Origin: Paracoccaceae bacterium
GTDB lineage: Bacteria; Pseudomonadota; Alphaproteobacteria; Rhodobacterales; Rhodobacteraceae
DNA: 5,169 nucleotides
Direction: 5' to 3'
NCBI GenBank assembly: GCA_002746395.1
Contig: NVXA01000005.1
Location: forward strand, 92,739-97,907
Position 1 is the first letter of the stretch. Every line of letters starts with the position of its first letter. This document shows positions 1 through 5,169 of the stretch, in pieces. The notes below the pieces were generated by a model that worked only from the letters and a program-made list of their open reading frames with translations, was not told the DNA's origin and did not search any database. A program made the position numbers and the translations under genes.

Positions 1-350
1 GCAGCCGCCTTGATTTTGGCGAGGTGTGTATCTTCAAGCCCCGTCGTGCCGATCACATGCGTGATCCGCGCTTGCGCGGCCAATTCGGCGTGCAAAACCG
101 TCGCCTCGGGGGAGGTGAAATCGACGACGGCTTGGGAATGGGCCAGAACTTCCAATGGGTCGTCCGATACCGTGATGCCGTTTGCCGCGCCACCAAGGCA
201 TTCGCCAAGATCGCGCCCGATCCAGTCGTGGCCAGCGCGCTCCGTTGCGCCGACCAGATGTGCGGCGTCGTTTTCCGTGATGGCTTGAATCAACATTCGG
301 CCCATACGACCCGACGCGCCCATAACTGCAATACCTGTTGTTTCGCTCAT
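1..350 (-). CDS. dapB: 4-hydroxy-tetrahydrodipicolinate reductase, N-terminal part (runs off the left edge)
   Basis: The reverse strand encodes 116 residues from an ATG at 350 down to 3, with no stop before the window edge. DapB reduces the dapA product with NAD(P)H to tetrahydrodipicolinate, a cytosolic step towards diaminopimelate and lysine. The translation opens with a Rossmann dinucleotide motif, [10 protein letters not shown] (residues 9-18). E37-R38 follows at the position that contacts the cofactor ribose in E. coli DapB. DFTSPEAT (77-84) and HVIGTTGL (98-105) are two further family blocks. A GAGGG Shine-Dalgarno lies 5 nt upstream of the start (complement of 355-360). About 116 of the usual ~270 residues are present. 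The C-terminal substrate domain with the catalytic His/Lys lies outside the window. The gene is divergent from rbfA and shares a 102-nt intergenic region with it. No frameshift is seen in the visible part, so it appears intact. Confidence 0.96.
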   Translation of the reverse strand, partial: MSETTGIAVMGASGRMGRMLIQAITENDAAHLVGATERAGHDWIGRDLGECLGGAANGITVSDDPLEVLAHSQAVVDFTSPEATVLHAELAAQARITHVIGTTGLEDTHLAKIKAA

Positions 351-452
351 TTCGGCCCTCGTTAGCTATTTGTTGACAGGTTTAGCGTTCAATTCACCCG
401 AAGCAAAGGGGCGATGGCTTGACTTGCGCGCATTCTGGGGGGAATAGGGGCC
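351..452. promoter_or_regulatory. Divergent dapB/rbfA intergenic region with weak promoter candidates
   Basis: This 102-nt gap must carry start signals for both dapB (leftward) and rbfA (rightward). On the plus strand there is a perfect -35-like TTGACA at 373-378, but no good -10 lies 15-19 nt downstream. A second box, TTGACT at 419-424, has GGGAAT 15 nt downstream; using it would place transcription start almost at the rbfA AUG. On the minus strand TTGAAC (complement of 388-393) has a poor TAGCTA about 18 nt downstream. Alphaproteobacterial housekeeping promoters often keep a good -35 and a weak -10, so these are plausible but not decided by sequence. The rbfA ribosome site is the purine run GGGGGGAA at 437-444, 8 nt before the ATG. 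Confidence 0.35.
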
Positions 453-860
453 ATGGCAAAGAAAAGATTCAACGCGGGCGCAGGCCCATCCCAACGACAG
501 CTCCGCGTAGGCGAGCTGATCCGGCGCAAACTTTCCGACATTATGTTGCGGGGCGAATTGCATGACGAAGAACTGGCACATGTATCCGTCACCATTGGCG
601 AGGTGCGCGTTTCGCCTGATCTGCGCAACGCCATCGTTTTTGCACTGCCGCTGGGCGGGATTAACACGGATGCCGTGGTCGAAGCCCTTAACCGCAATCA
701 AGGTGAGCTGCGCCATTTGGTTACCAAAGGGTTAAAGTTGAAACATGCACCAGAGCTGAAATTTCTGGCGGATCGCAGCTTTGACCAGATCGAAGCCACG
801 AACAAATTGCTGGATTCCCCAGAGGTGCGCCGTGACCTTGACCGTGATGAAGACGAATAG
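453..860 (+). CDS. rbfA: Ribosome-binding factor A (30S subunit maturation)
   Basis: This 135-residue protein matches the single-domain KH-type RbfA family, which binds the 30S subunit near the 5' end of 16S rRNA (helix 1 and neck region). It assists late 16S processing and cold adaptation in the cytosol. Visible family blocks are RQLRVGELIRRKLSDIM (about 15-31), VSVTIGEVRVSPDLRNAIVF (about 44-63) and the C-terminal ELKFLADRSFDQIEATNKLL (about 101-120). The tail is strongly acidic (DLDRDEDE). Length is normal for alphaproteobacterial RbfA. The ATG at 453 is preceded by the purine run at 437-444, and MAKKRF is a typical start. It is the first gene of the rightward cluster, and the next gene begins 6 nt after its TAG stop. 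Its presence beside truB, rpsO and pnp is the classic order. In enterobacteria infB and nusA lie upstream, whereas here dapB does. Confidence 0.96.
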   Translation: MAKKRFNAGAGPSQRQLRVGELIRRKLSDIMLRGELHDEELAHVSVTIGEVRVSPDLRNAIVFALPLGGINTDAVVEALNRNQGELRHLVTKGLKLKHAPELKFLADRSFDQIEATNKLLDSPEVRRDLDRDEDE

Positions 861-866
861 GCTGAT

Positions 867-2378
867 ATGATTAAGGGGCTGTTGCAAAAGTTCCGAAAGC
901 CCAAAGCGCGAACTCAGGCGCAACGGATGCTGACCTTGCGAAGCGCGCCGGTTTACTACTTGCCGATCACCAAAAGTGGCAGCACATACCTTAAGAACTT
1001 GTTCTATTATCTGGACCATTTGGGTGAACATGTGTCGGGTATCGATATTCATTCGCATCCCGACGATTTGGTACGTGCGAATACCGGCGACGAGGAAGCT
1101 ATTCGCCAAAGCCCGTATGCTTTTGCGGTGTTGCGTGATCCAGTAGACCGGTTTTTGTCGTTGTACTTTGACAAGATTTACGGCGGTGGGCCGAATAATT
1201 TCGCGGACATTCGCGGGTATCTGGCAGACGAAATCGGACTGGATTTAACGCGTGGCATTAGTGCTGTTGCGCATCGTGAAAACTGTATCCGGTTTATTGA
1301 TTGGTTGGCGCTGAACCTTTCGTTTAAAACTGACATGCCCGTCAACCCCCATTGGCGACGGCAATCCAGCCGATTGCAAAGGGTGAACCAGCTGGACCTT
1401 ATACACCTGACGTTGGACGGTTTGGCGTGGCAGTTGCCGTTGTTGTTGGGCGAAGTTATTCCGAACATCAAACAGGCCATGCAGGCGGTTAAGTCAGATA
1501 ACCGGACGGAAAAACCCTTTACCCGCGCGGAAATTATGGACGCATCGTTGTTGGGGAAAATTGACTCCGTGTATTCTAACGACCGAAAGATTTACGAGCA
1601 GGCATCCCGAAAGTGGCAACCATGGCTGGATTACTATCCAGAAGTTACGGAAGAAGAAACGATCAGATGTTTCACGGCGGTTGGATATCCGATTAACTGT
1701 ATCGCGATTTCCAAAATTGGCCGAACATACTTGCGGAACCTGCTGTATCTTTTGGAACATGGCAAAGAGTATCCCGATCCGTTGAAAATCCACACGGAGG
1801 GGGCGTCTTCACATAATAATTTGACCAAGTGCAGCGCCGCCCAAGAAGTTAGTTTTTTCGTTATTCGGGACCCAGTGGCCCGGTTTTTCTCGCTGTACTT
1901 TGACAAAATATATGGAACTGGTGAACAGTCCTTTCCATGGATTGCAAAGCGGTTGGTCGAACATCGCGGATTTGTTGTTGGGGATAATCTTACGGTTGCA
2001 CAACACAGAATAAACTGTCTGGCTCTTTTGGGGTACATCAACCGAAAATTTAAATCCGAGGCGTTGCAGGATATAAACTCACATTGGTCGCCACAGGTAG
2101 AGATGGCGAAAAAAGCTATTCGGTTTGGTTTACACCCATTGCTGCTGGAAAAGCTGGAAGAACAGCTTCTGACAGTTTCGGGTGGTCGCATCGAAGGGTT
2201 GGAGCGAGCGATGCAGGCGCTACCGCACCGAAATAGCTCACCAAAGCCATACACTATCGAAGAAATTCTAACGCCGGAAATTGCCAGAAAAATATCTGGT
2301 CTTTATGGCGACGACCAAGCGTTGTATGAGCGGGTTAAAATGGCGTGGGATACAACCGGCCAACCACCAAAACTGTAG
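867..2378 (+). CDS. Sulfotransferase-like protein with two tandem sulfotransferase domains
   Basis: This 503-residue protein consists of two homologous halves, copy 1 at about 21-254 and copy 2 at about 267-497. Each resembles the carbohydrate-type sulfotransferase family (Sulfotransfer_2-like), which moves sulfate from PAPS to hydroxyls of glycans or small molecules; the acceptor here is unknown. Copy 1 has the 5'-phosphosulfate loop [12 protein letters not shown] (34-45) and 3'-phosphate motif [17 protein letters not shown] (90-106). Copy 2 has [12 protein letters not shown] (281-292) and [17 protein letters not shown] (334-350). NPHWRRQ (160-166) and NSHWSPQ (404-410) recall the HW/F-x-PQ block of the family. 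The halves align at offset 247 before a 3-residue gap and 244 afterwards. No signal peptide or membrane helix is evident. The first 20 residues are basic and could contact membrane, nucleotide or RNA. The ATG at 867 lacks a good Shine-Dalgarno (GAAG at 849-852 is 14 nt away), so translation may be coupled to rbfA. Met21 (927) is an alternative start just before copy 1. Local GC drops (27/60 at 2041-2100 against 34/60 at 2701-2760 in truB), mildly suggesting different ancestry. Confidence 0.82.
   Translation: MIKGLLQKFRKPKARTQAQRMLTLRSAPVYYLPITKSGSTYLKNLFYYLDHLGEHVSGIDIHSHPDDLVRANTGDEEAIRQSPYAFAVLRDPVDRFLSLYFDKIYGGGPNNFADIRGYLADEIGLDLTRGISAVAHRENCIRFIDWLALNLSFKTDMPVNPHWRRQSSRLQRVNQLDLIHLTLDGLAWQLPLLLGEVIPNIKQAMQAVKSDNRTEKPFTRAEIMDASLLGKIDSVYSNDRKIYEQASRKWQPWLDYYPEVTEEETIRCFTAVGYPINCIAISKIGRTYLRNLLYLLEHGKEYPDPLKIHTEGASSHNNLTKCSAAQEVSFFVIRDPVARFFSLYFDKIYGTGEQSFPWIAKRLVEHRGFVVGDNLTVAQHRINCLALLGYINRKFKSEALQDINSHWSPQVEMAKKAIRFGLHPLLLEKLEEQLLTVSGGRIEGLERAMQALPHRNSSPKPYTIEEILTPEIARKISGLYGDDQALYERVKMAWDTTGQPPKL
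948..1628 (+). repeat. Sulfotransferase domain copy 1 (unit of the tandem duplication)
   Basis: These bases encode residues about 28-254, the first unit of the duplicated domain. Residues 34-51 match 281-298 at 11 of 18 positions. Residues 90-106 match 334-350 at 15 of 17, and the corresponding DNA (1134-1184 against 1866-1916) matches at 41 of 51 bases. H136-R137, N139-C140, AMQA (204-207), K216-P217, Y236, Y243 and W250 all recur 244 residues later. This copy keeps the complete KSGST phosphosulfate loop, so it is the better candidate for catalysis. Confidence 0.85.
1680..2357 (+). repeat. Sulfotransferase domain copy 2 (unit of the tandem duplication)
   Basis: These bases encode residues about 272-497, the second unit. 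It is full length relative to copy 1, covering the P-loop-like motif, 3'-phosphate motif, HR-NC block, HW block and C-terminal KPxT...Y...YE...W block. It differs mainly in the phosphosulfate loop, where KSGST has become KIGRT. Lys283, Gly285 and Thr287 remain, but the Ser is replaced by Arg286. The protein is therefore not simply two identical active sites. Confidence 0.85.
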
Positions 2379-2385
2379 GAAAACC

Positions 2386-3297
2386 ATGGCGAGACGTAAA
2401 AAAGGCCGCGCGATAAGTGGATGGCTGATTGTGGATAAACCGCTGGGCATCACGTCAAGTGCAGTTGTGAATAAGGCAAAATGGGCGTTCGACGCGCAAA
2501 AGGCAGGGCATGCAGGAACGCTTGACCCCGAAGCAACCGGCGTGTTGGCAATTGCTTTTGGCGAGGCGACAAAAACCGTGCCGTATGTGACGGATTCGAT
2601 GAAGGCGTACCGGTTTACTGTGCGCTTTGGTCAGGCCACGAACACCGATGATGGCGAAGGCGAGGTGGTTAGCGAAAGCGATAACCGTCCAACCGCCGAT
2701 GAAATACGCGCCGCGCTGCCTGCGTTTACGGGTGATATCATGCAGGTTCCCCCTCAGTATTCAGCGGTAAAAGTTGATGGCGAACGGGCCTATAAACGTG
2801 CGCGTGACGGTGAGGAAATGGAATTGAAGGCCCGCCCACTGACCGTGGAATCACTTGAGTTGATCGAGATGCCGGACGCGGATCACGCAGTGTTGGAAAT
2901 GACCTGCGGAAAGGGCGGCTATGTTCGGTCTATCGCGCGGGATTTGGGGCAGGCGCTGGGTTGCTTTGGTCACGTCGTGCAATTGCGTCGCGTTTGGGCT
3001 GGGCCGTTTGAAGTCTCTGACGGTATTTCGTTTGAAACGCTGGATGAGCTGGCGAAGGACCGCAAGCTGGACGATTTCCTTTTACCGCTGGAGGCGGGCC
3101 TGCATGATTTGAACGAACTGACTTGCACACCCGAAGGCGCCGCCAAACTTCGGAACGGCAATCCGGGCATGGTGATCGCATCGGACGTGGAGTACGGCGA
3201 AGAATGCTGGGCCTCGTTGAGCGGGGTGCCTATTGCGATTGGGGTTTACAAGGCGGGCGAATTGCACCCGAATAGGGTTTTTGTTCTGGGGGAATGA
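2386..3297 (+). CDS. truB: tRNA pseudouridine(55) synthase
   Basis: This 303-residue TruB converts U55 in the T-loop of nearly all tRNAs to pseudouridine and also acts as a tRNA chaperone in the cytosol. [15 protein letters not shown] (11-25) is the family opening. [15 protein letters not shown] (40-54) carries the catalytic Asp47 in [25 protein letters not shown] (73-92) contains the active-site Tyr75. [19 protein letters not shown] and [15 protein letters not shown] are further conserved blocks. The C-terminal ~60 residues fit the small TruB C-terminal (PUA-like) domain. The reading frame is open further upstream to 2281, but that stretch lies inside the sulfotransferase gene. The ATG at 2386 has AGGA (2377-2380) 5 nt upstream, overlapping the sulfotransferase TAG stop, and MARRKKGR is the usual start. 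The gap to the upstream gene is 7 nt, and the downstream gene starts directly at or 3 nt after the TGA stop. Confidence 0.97.
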   Translation: MARRKKGRAISGWLIVDKPLGITSSAVVNKAKWAFDAQKAGHAGTLDPEATGVLAIAFGEATKTVPYVTDSMKAYRFTVRFGQATNTDDGEGEVVSESDNRPTADEIRAALPAFTGDIMQVPPQYSAVKVDGERAYKRARDGEEMELKARPLTVESLELIEMPDADHAVLEMTCGKGGYVRSIARDLGQALGCFGHVVQLRRVWAGPFEVSDGISFETLDELAKDRKLDDFLLPLEAGLHDLNELTCTPEGAAKLRNGNPGMVIASDVEYGEECWASLSGVPIAIGVYKAGELHPNRVFVLGE

Positions 3298-4002
3298 GTG
3301 GTGCAACGGGTAAATCATCTTAACCAACCGATTGGCGATGATGTTGTCTGGCAGGCGGCGCAGACTCCTCCGCGTACCAATATGGATGGGCGATACTGCC
3401 GCCTTGAGCCTATCGACATTGACCGCCACGCGGCTGATTTGTTTGAGGCGTTTTCGACAGATGAAACCGGCGGTATATGGACGTACCTGTTCACCGACCC
3501 GTTTGAAACAGAAACGGACCTGCGTGATTGGATGGCCAAAGCTTGTCTGGGTGACGACCCACTGTTCTACGCGATTATCGATAAGGGCACGAAAAAGGCG
3601 GTGGGCTTTGCCACGTTTATGCGGATTGATCCAGTGATGGGAGTGATCGAGGTGGGCAACATTAACTTTTCGCCCCTACTACAAAACACCCCCGCCGCGA
3701 CAGAGGCTATGTTCCTAATGATGCAACGTGCATTCAACGAACTGGGGTATCGTCGGTATGAATGGAAATGTGACAACCTGAATGCACCCTCGCATAAGGC
3801 AGCGAAACGGCTGGGCTTCAAGTATGAGGGGCTTTTTCGACAGGCGATTATGTATAAAGGCCGCAATCGGGATACGGCTTGGTTCTCGATCATCGATTCT
3901 GAGTGGCCCGTGCTGGAGTCTTCGTTCAAGGCGTGGCTGAACCCGGCGAATTTCGATTCGGGCGGGCGGCAAATTAAGCGGATGGAAGAATTTCGGGGAT
4001 GA
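3298..4002 (+). CDS. GNAT family N-acetyltransferase, RimJ/RimL-type (Acetyltransf_3)
   Basis: This 234-residue protein fits the GNAT superfamily, which transfers acetyl from acetyl-CoA to amines; the substrate is not known. The N-terminal strand GRYCRLEPIDIDRHAADLF and the FATFMRIDP / VIEVGNINFSP strands (about 102-126) form the core. LLQNTPAATEAMFLMMQRAF (127-146) occupies the acetyl-CoA loop-helix position. The C-terminal half has YRRYEWKCDNLNAPSHKAAK (151-170) then RLGFKYEGLFR, the RimL-like N-x-x-S-x-x-x-A-x-x-LGF block. No membrane or signal segments are seen. The start is GTG at 3298 or the adjacent in-frame GTG at 3301; GGGGGA at 3288-3293 is 4 or 7 nt away, which favours 3301 slightly. 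An ATG at 3294 is out of frame and stops after nine codons. The 3' end overlaps the next gene by ATGA. Involvement in ribosome or tRNA modification is only suggested by the neighbours. Confidence 0.88.
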   Translation: MVQRVNHLNQPIGDDVVWQAAQTPPRTNMDGRYCRLEPIDIDRHAADLFEAFSTDETGGIWTYLFTDPFETETDLRDWMAKACLGDDPLFYAIIDKGTKKAVGFATFMRIDPVMGVIEVGNINFSPLLQNTPAATEAMFLMMQRAFNELGYRRYEWKCDNLNAPSHKAAKRLGFKYEGLFRQAIMYKGRNRDTAWFSIIDSEWPVLESSFKAWLNPANFDSGGRQIKRMEEFRG

Positions 4003-4505
4003 TTACACGCTCGCATTTGAAAGGTGACGCGCCGTCTGTTGCTAATTATTCGGATTGCGAGCAGTATCGCTATGATTTGACCCGTGTTTGGGATGAAGGC
4101 GGTAAACGGGTGATGTTTTTGATGCTCAACCCCTCCACCGCAACCGAAGTTCAGAACGACCCGACGGTGGAGCGTTGCGAACGGCGCGCCCGCACACTGG
4201 GATACGGCGCATTTCGGGTTTGCAATATTTTTGCATACCGTGCGACAGACCCTAAAGTGATGCGATCCGTCGCTGATCCGGTTGGGCCGCTGAACGATGA
4301 AACCATCCGCGCGGGCATTGAATGGGCTGACGATCTGGTCGCCGCATGGGGCGCAAATGGCGAACATATGAACAGGGGTGCAGACGTTGAAAAATTGCTG
4401 CGCAGCTTGGAAATTTCCCCAAAGCATCTGGGGCTAACAAAGGCAGGCCATCCGAAACATCCGCTGTATATCGGGTATAAGGTGCAGCCGCAGGTTTGGT
4501 GGTAG
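3999..4505 (+). CDS. DUF1643 domain-containing protein
   Basis: This 168-residue protein of unknown function matches the DUF1643 family. Characteristic blocks are VMFLMLNPSTAT (38-49) followed by NDPTVERCERRAR (53-65), GYGAFRVCNIFAYRATDP (68-85), VAAWGANG (about 113-120) and the C-terminal GHPKHPLYIGY plus PQVWW ending. No enzymatic activity is established for the family to my knowledge. The conserved N-P-S-T, D-P-T and R-x-T-D-P clusters look like a small-ligand or nucleotide site, which is inference only. The ATG at 3999 overlaps the GNAT stop as ATGA, a classic translational-coupling junction. GGAAG at 3984-3988 is 10 nt upstream and GGGG directly precedes the start. It is the last gene before the intrinsic terminator at 4548-4585, so it probably closes the rbfA transcription unit. 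Confidence 0.9.
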   Translation: MITRSHLKGDAPSVANYSDCEQYRYDLTRVWDEGGKRVMFLMLNPSTATEVQNDPTVERCERRARTLGYGAFRVCNIFAYRATDPKVMRSVADPVGPLNDETIRAGIEWADDLVAAWGANGEHMNRGADVEKLLRSLEISPKHLGLTKAGHPKHPLYIGYKVQPQVWW

Positions 4506-4547
4506 AATAACCCTTCCATTCCACACAAAAACAGCTATAACGCCCGT

Positions 4548-4585
4548 GCTGCTTGGGGAATCCCCTTGGCGGCCCTTTTTGTTTT
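4548..4585 (+). terminator. Intrinsic terminator after the rbfA-DUF1643 cluster
   Basis: An outer stem pairs GCTGC (4548-4552) with GCGGC (4569-4573), including one G-U pair. An inner stem pairs GGGG (4555-4558) with CCCC (4562-4565) around an AAT loop. The T-rich run TTTTTGTTTT (4576-4585) follows after two C. It lies 43 nt after the DUF1643 stop. The internal loop (TT/TTG) weakens the hairpin, so termination may be partial, allowing some read-through into rpsO. Confidence 0.65.
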
Positions 4586-4613
4586 GACGTTGCTGGACGA
4601 CATCTTGGCATCT
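4584..4613 (+). promoter_or_regulatory. Candidate rpsO promoter
   Basis: TTGACG at 4584-4589 matches five of six -35 consensus bases and begins within the T-run of the preceding terminator. No strong -10 is present: TGGCAT at 4606-4611 (16-nt spacer) matches three of six. A good -35 with a degenerate -10 is common in this class of bacteria. It would give a leader of roughly 40 nt before rpsO. Confidence 0.4.
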
Positions 4614-4624
4614 GCCGGAACTTG

Positions 4625-4657
4625 AAGGTTTATGAAACCCTTAAATATAAGGAATAT
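4625..4657 (+). promoter_or_regulatory. Structured rpsO leader with alternative pairings over the Shine-Dalgarno
   Basis: Two mutually exclusive hairpins can form. Hairpin A pairs AAGGTTT (4625-4631) with AAACC(C)TT (4635-4642), leaving one bulged C and an ATG loop. Hairpin B pairs CCTTA (4639-4643) with TAAGG (4648-4652) around an AATA loop and buries the rpsO Shine-Dalgarno (AAGGA, 4649-4653). CCTT (4639-4642) is shared. Ribosomal protein S15 represses its own mRNA through leader structures in several bacterial groups, so an autoregulatory role is a reasonable inference. Identity with a known S15 leader class is not shown here. Confidence 0.45.
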
Positions 4658-4661
4658 ATGA
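4632..4661 (+). other. Possible nine-codon upstream ORF in the rpsO leader
   Basis: ATG at 4632 opens a frame encoding MKPLNIRNI. It closes with TGA at 4659-4661, whose A is the first base of the rpsO ATG (TGATG arrangement). A GAAGG at 4624-4628 lies only 3 nt upstream, shorter than the usual spacing. Translating ribosomes would melt both leader hairpins and end on the rpsO start. The ORF is short enough to arise by chance. Confidence 0.25.
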
Positions 4662-4930
4662 TGTCGATTACGCCTGCAGAAAAAGAACGTCTGATCAAAG
4701 AATTCGCAACTAAAGAGGGTGACACTGGTTCCCCCGAAGTTCAGGTTGCGATCCTGACCAGCCGTATCAAGACCCTGACCGAGCACTTCAAGTCCCACAA
4801 AAAGGACAATCACTCGCGTCGCGGTTTGCTAACAATGGTTGCGACACGTCGTAAACTGTTGGACTACACACGTTCCAAAGACGAAGCGCGGTATAAGTCG
4901 CTTATCGAACGTCTCGGCATTCGCCGCTAA
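4661..4930 (+). CDS. rpsO: 30S ribosomal protein S15
   Basis: This 89-residue protein has the exact standard length of S15, a four-helix primary binder of 16S rRNA helices 20-22 that nucleates the 30S platform and contacts 23S rRNA in bridge B4. [17 protein letters not shown] (20-36) is the family signature region. [11 protein letters not shown] (46-56) carries the His, Asp and Ser that contact 16S helix 22. RRKLLDY and ERLGIRR close the protein. ATG occurs twice in frame (4658 and 4661). The Shine-Dalgarno AAGGA ends at 4653, giving 4 or 7 nt spacing, so 4661 with MSITPAEK is preferred. The gene has its own terminator on each side, which suggests a monocistronic unit with possible read-through into pnp. 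The leader may provide S15 autoregulation. Confidence 0.98.
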   Translation: MSITPAEKERLIKEFATKEGDTGSPEVQVAILTSRIKTLTEHFKSHKKDNHSRRGLLTMVATRRKLLDYTRSKDEARYKSLIERLGIRR

Positions 4931-4937
4931 GAATACC

Positions 4938-4963
4938 AAAGCGCGCCTTGTTGGGCGCGTTTT
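4938..4963 (+). terminator. Strong intrinsic terminator after rpsO
   Basis: AAAGCGCGCC (4938-4947) pairs with GGCGCGTTTT (4954-4963) around a 6-nt TTGTTG loop. This gives six consecutive G-C pairs, then one G-U and three A-U pairs. The T-run is contained in the 3' arm. It begins 8 nt after the rpsO stop, so it is well placed to end or attenuate the rpsO transcript before pnp. Confidence 0.85.
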
Positions 4964-4980
4964 GCGTTAAGGCCTGTAAT
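4951..4980 (+). promoter_or_regulatory. Candidate pnp promoter
   Basis: TGTAAT at 4975-4980 matches five of six -10 bases. The best -35 at acceptable distance is TTGGGC (4951-4956, 18-nt spacer), matching only TTG and lying inside the rpsO terminator hairpin. Transcription would then start near 4987, at the first leader hairpin of pnp. The alternative is that pnp depends on read-through from rpsO. Confidence 0.3.
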
Positions 4981-4986
4981 GGGTGC

Positions 4987-5030
4987 GTGGCATCGGCCAC
5001 ATCGCGGGTTTCGTCCATGGGGGATGAACC
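4987..5030 (+). promoter_or_regulatory. pnp leader with two consecutive hairpins
   Basis: Hairpin 1 pairs GTGGC (4987-4991) with GCCAC (4996-5000) around ATCG. Hairpin 2 pairs GGTT (5007-5010) with AACC (5027-5030), then after a bulged T pairs CGTCC (5012-5016) with GGATG (5022-5026, one G-U) around a 5-nt loop. Neither is followed by a T-run, so they do not look like terminators. In E. coli a pnp leader stem-loop is cut by RNase III and lets PNPase repress itself; a similar role here is inference. The pnp Shine-Dalgarno AGGA (5037-5040) is left free, 7 nt before the ATG. Confidence 0.45.
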
Positions 5031-5047
5031 GCAGTTAGGAAAAGAAA

Positions 5048-5169
5048 ATGTTCAAAGAATTTAAACAATCAATCGAATGGGGCGGCGAGACGCTAACCCT
5101 TGAGACTGGCAAAATTGCCCGTCAAGCAGACGCATGTGTTATCGCCACTTTGGGTGAAACCAGCGTTCT
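5048..5169 (+). CDS. pnp: Polynucleotide phosphorylase, N-terminal end (runs off the right edge)
   Basis: The first 40 residues of PNPase are present, the 3'-to-5' phosphorolytic exoribonuclease that degrades mRNA and forms the core of the RNA degradosome in many proteobacteria. [20 protein letters not shown] and the following [20 protein letters not shown] match the start of the first RNase PH-like domain. The full family protein is about 700 residues, so over 90% lies outside the window. The ATG at 5048 follows AGGAAAAG (5037-5044) at good spacing. Position after rpsO is the conserved order in most bacteria, which supports the call despite the short visible part. Confidence 0.95.
   Translation, partial: MFKEFKQSIEWGGETLTLETGKIARQADACVIATLGETSV

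Noticed and set aside
10..365. Two plus-strand open frames opposite dapB
   Set aside because: They are antisense shadows; the minus strand encodes clear DapB motifs in the same bases.
1634..2254. 206-codon minus-strand open frame opposite sulfotransferase copy 2
   Set aside because: It lies wholly antisense to a recognisable domain, shows no family motif and has no credible ribosome site.
867..2378. Two separate sulfotransferase genes fused by a sequencing error
   Set aside because: The frame is continuous through the linker (about residues 255-266), there is no ATG with a Shine-Dalgarno before copy 2, and no stop or frame change is seen; fusion appears genuine, though only comparison can prove it.
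2281..2385. N-terminal extension of the truB frame upstream to 2281
   Set aside because: The extra 35 codons lie inside the sulfotransferase coding region, do not resemble TruB, and the ATG at 2386 has a well-placed AGGA and the typical MARRKKGR start.
3294..3323. ATG at 3294 overlapping the truB stop as a start for the GNAT gene
   Set aside because: It is in a different frame from the acetyltransferase and ends at a TAA after nine codons.
3567..4427. 286-codon minus-strand open frame across the GNAT and DUF1643 genes
   Set aside because: It spans two well-recognised plus-strand genes and their overlap, and its translation shows no domain pattern.
4536..4541. TATAAC as a -10 box for rpsO
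   Set aside because: It matches five of six bases, but no -35 lies at suitable distance, and the resulting transcript would start directly in the terminator hairpin.
1..5169. CRISPR arrays, tRNA/rRNA genes, insertion sequences, attachment sites or phage genes
   Set aside because: I found no regularly spaced repeats, cloverleaf sequences, transposase motifs or terminal inverted repeats; the window is almost fully occupied by the genes listed.

Overview
The window looks like chromosomal DNA from an alphaproteobacterium, most likely a member of the Rhodobacteraceae (Roseobacter-type). This is inferred from the style of the RbfA, TruB, S15, PNPase and DUF1643 proteins and from dapB lying divergently beside rbfA. 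Spot counts of 60-base lines give about 45-57% GC. No database search was possible, so the taxon is a judgement from protein recognition.

Layout. (1) Bases 1-350, minus strand: the first 116 codons of dapB (lysine/diaminopimelate synthesis), running off the left edge. (2) Bases 351-452: a short divergent regulatory gap. (3) Bases 453-4505, plus strand: five tightly packed genes, probably one transcription unit: rbfA, a large sulfotransferase-like gene, truB, a RimL-type GNAT acetyltransferase and a DUF1643 gene. Junctions are gaps of 6 and 7 nt, then abutting genes, then a 4-nt ATGA overlap. (4) Bases 4506-4660: an intrinsic terminator, a candidate promoter and a structured leader. (5) Bases 4661-4930: rpsO, followed by a strong intrinsic terminator at 4938-4963. 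(6) Bases 4964-5047: a leader with two hairpins. (7) Bases 5048-5169: the first 40 codons of pnp, running off the right edge.

The backbone rbfA-truB-rpsO-pnp is the widely conserved bacterial translation/RNA-metabolism cluster: 30S maturation factor, tRNA Psi55 synthase, ribosomal protein S15 and polynucleotide phosphorylase. Three accessory genes sit inside it.

The most unusual is the 503-codon sulfotransferase-like gene between rbfA and truB. Its product is two head-to-tail copies of one sulfotransferase domain, in register at a constant offset of 244 residues over most of their length. Both copies keep the [17 protein letters not shown] block, but the second has lost part of the PAPS-binding P-loop-like motif.

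The rpsO leader is the second point of interest. One CCTT segment can pair either with an upstream AAGG or with the rpsO Shine-Dalgarno AAGG. A nine-codon upstream ORF ends on the rpsO start codon. Both fit an S15 autoregulatory element, but this is inference from base pairing only.
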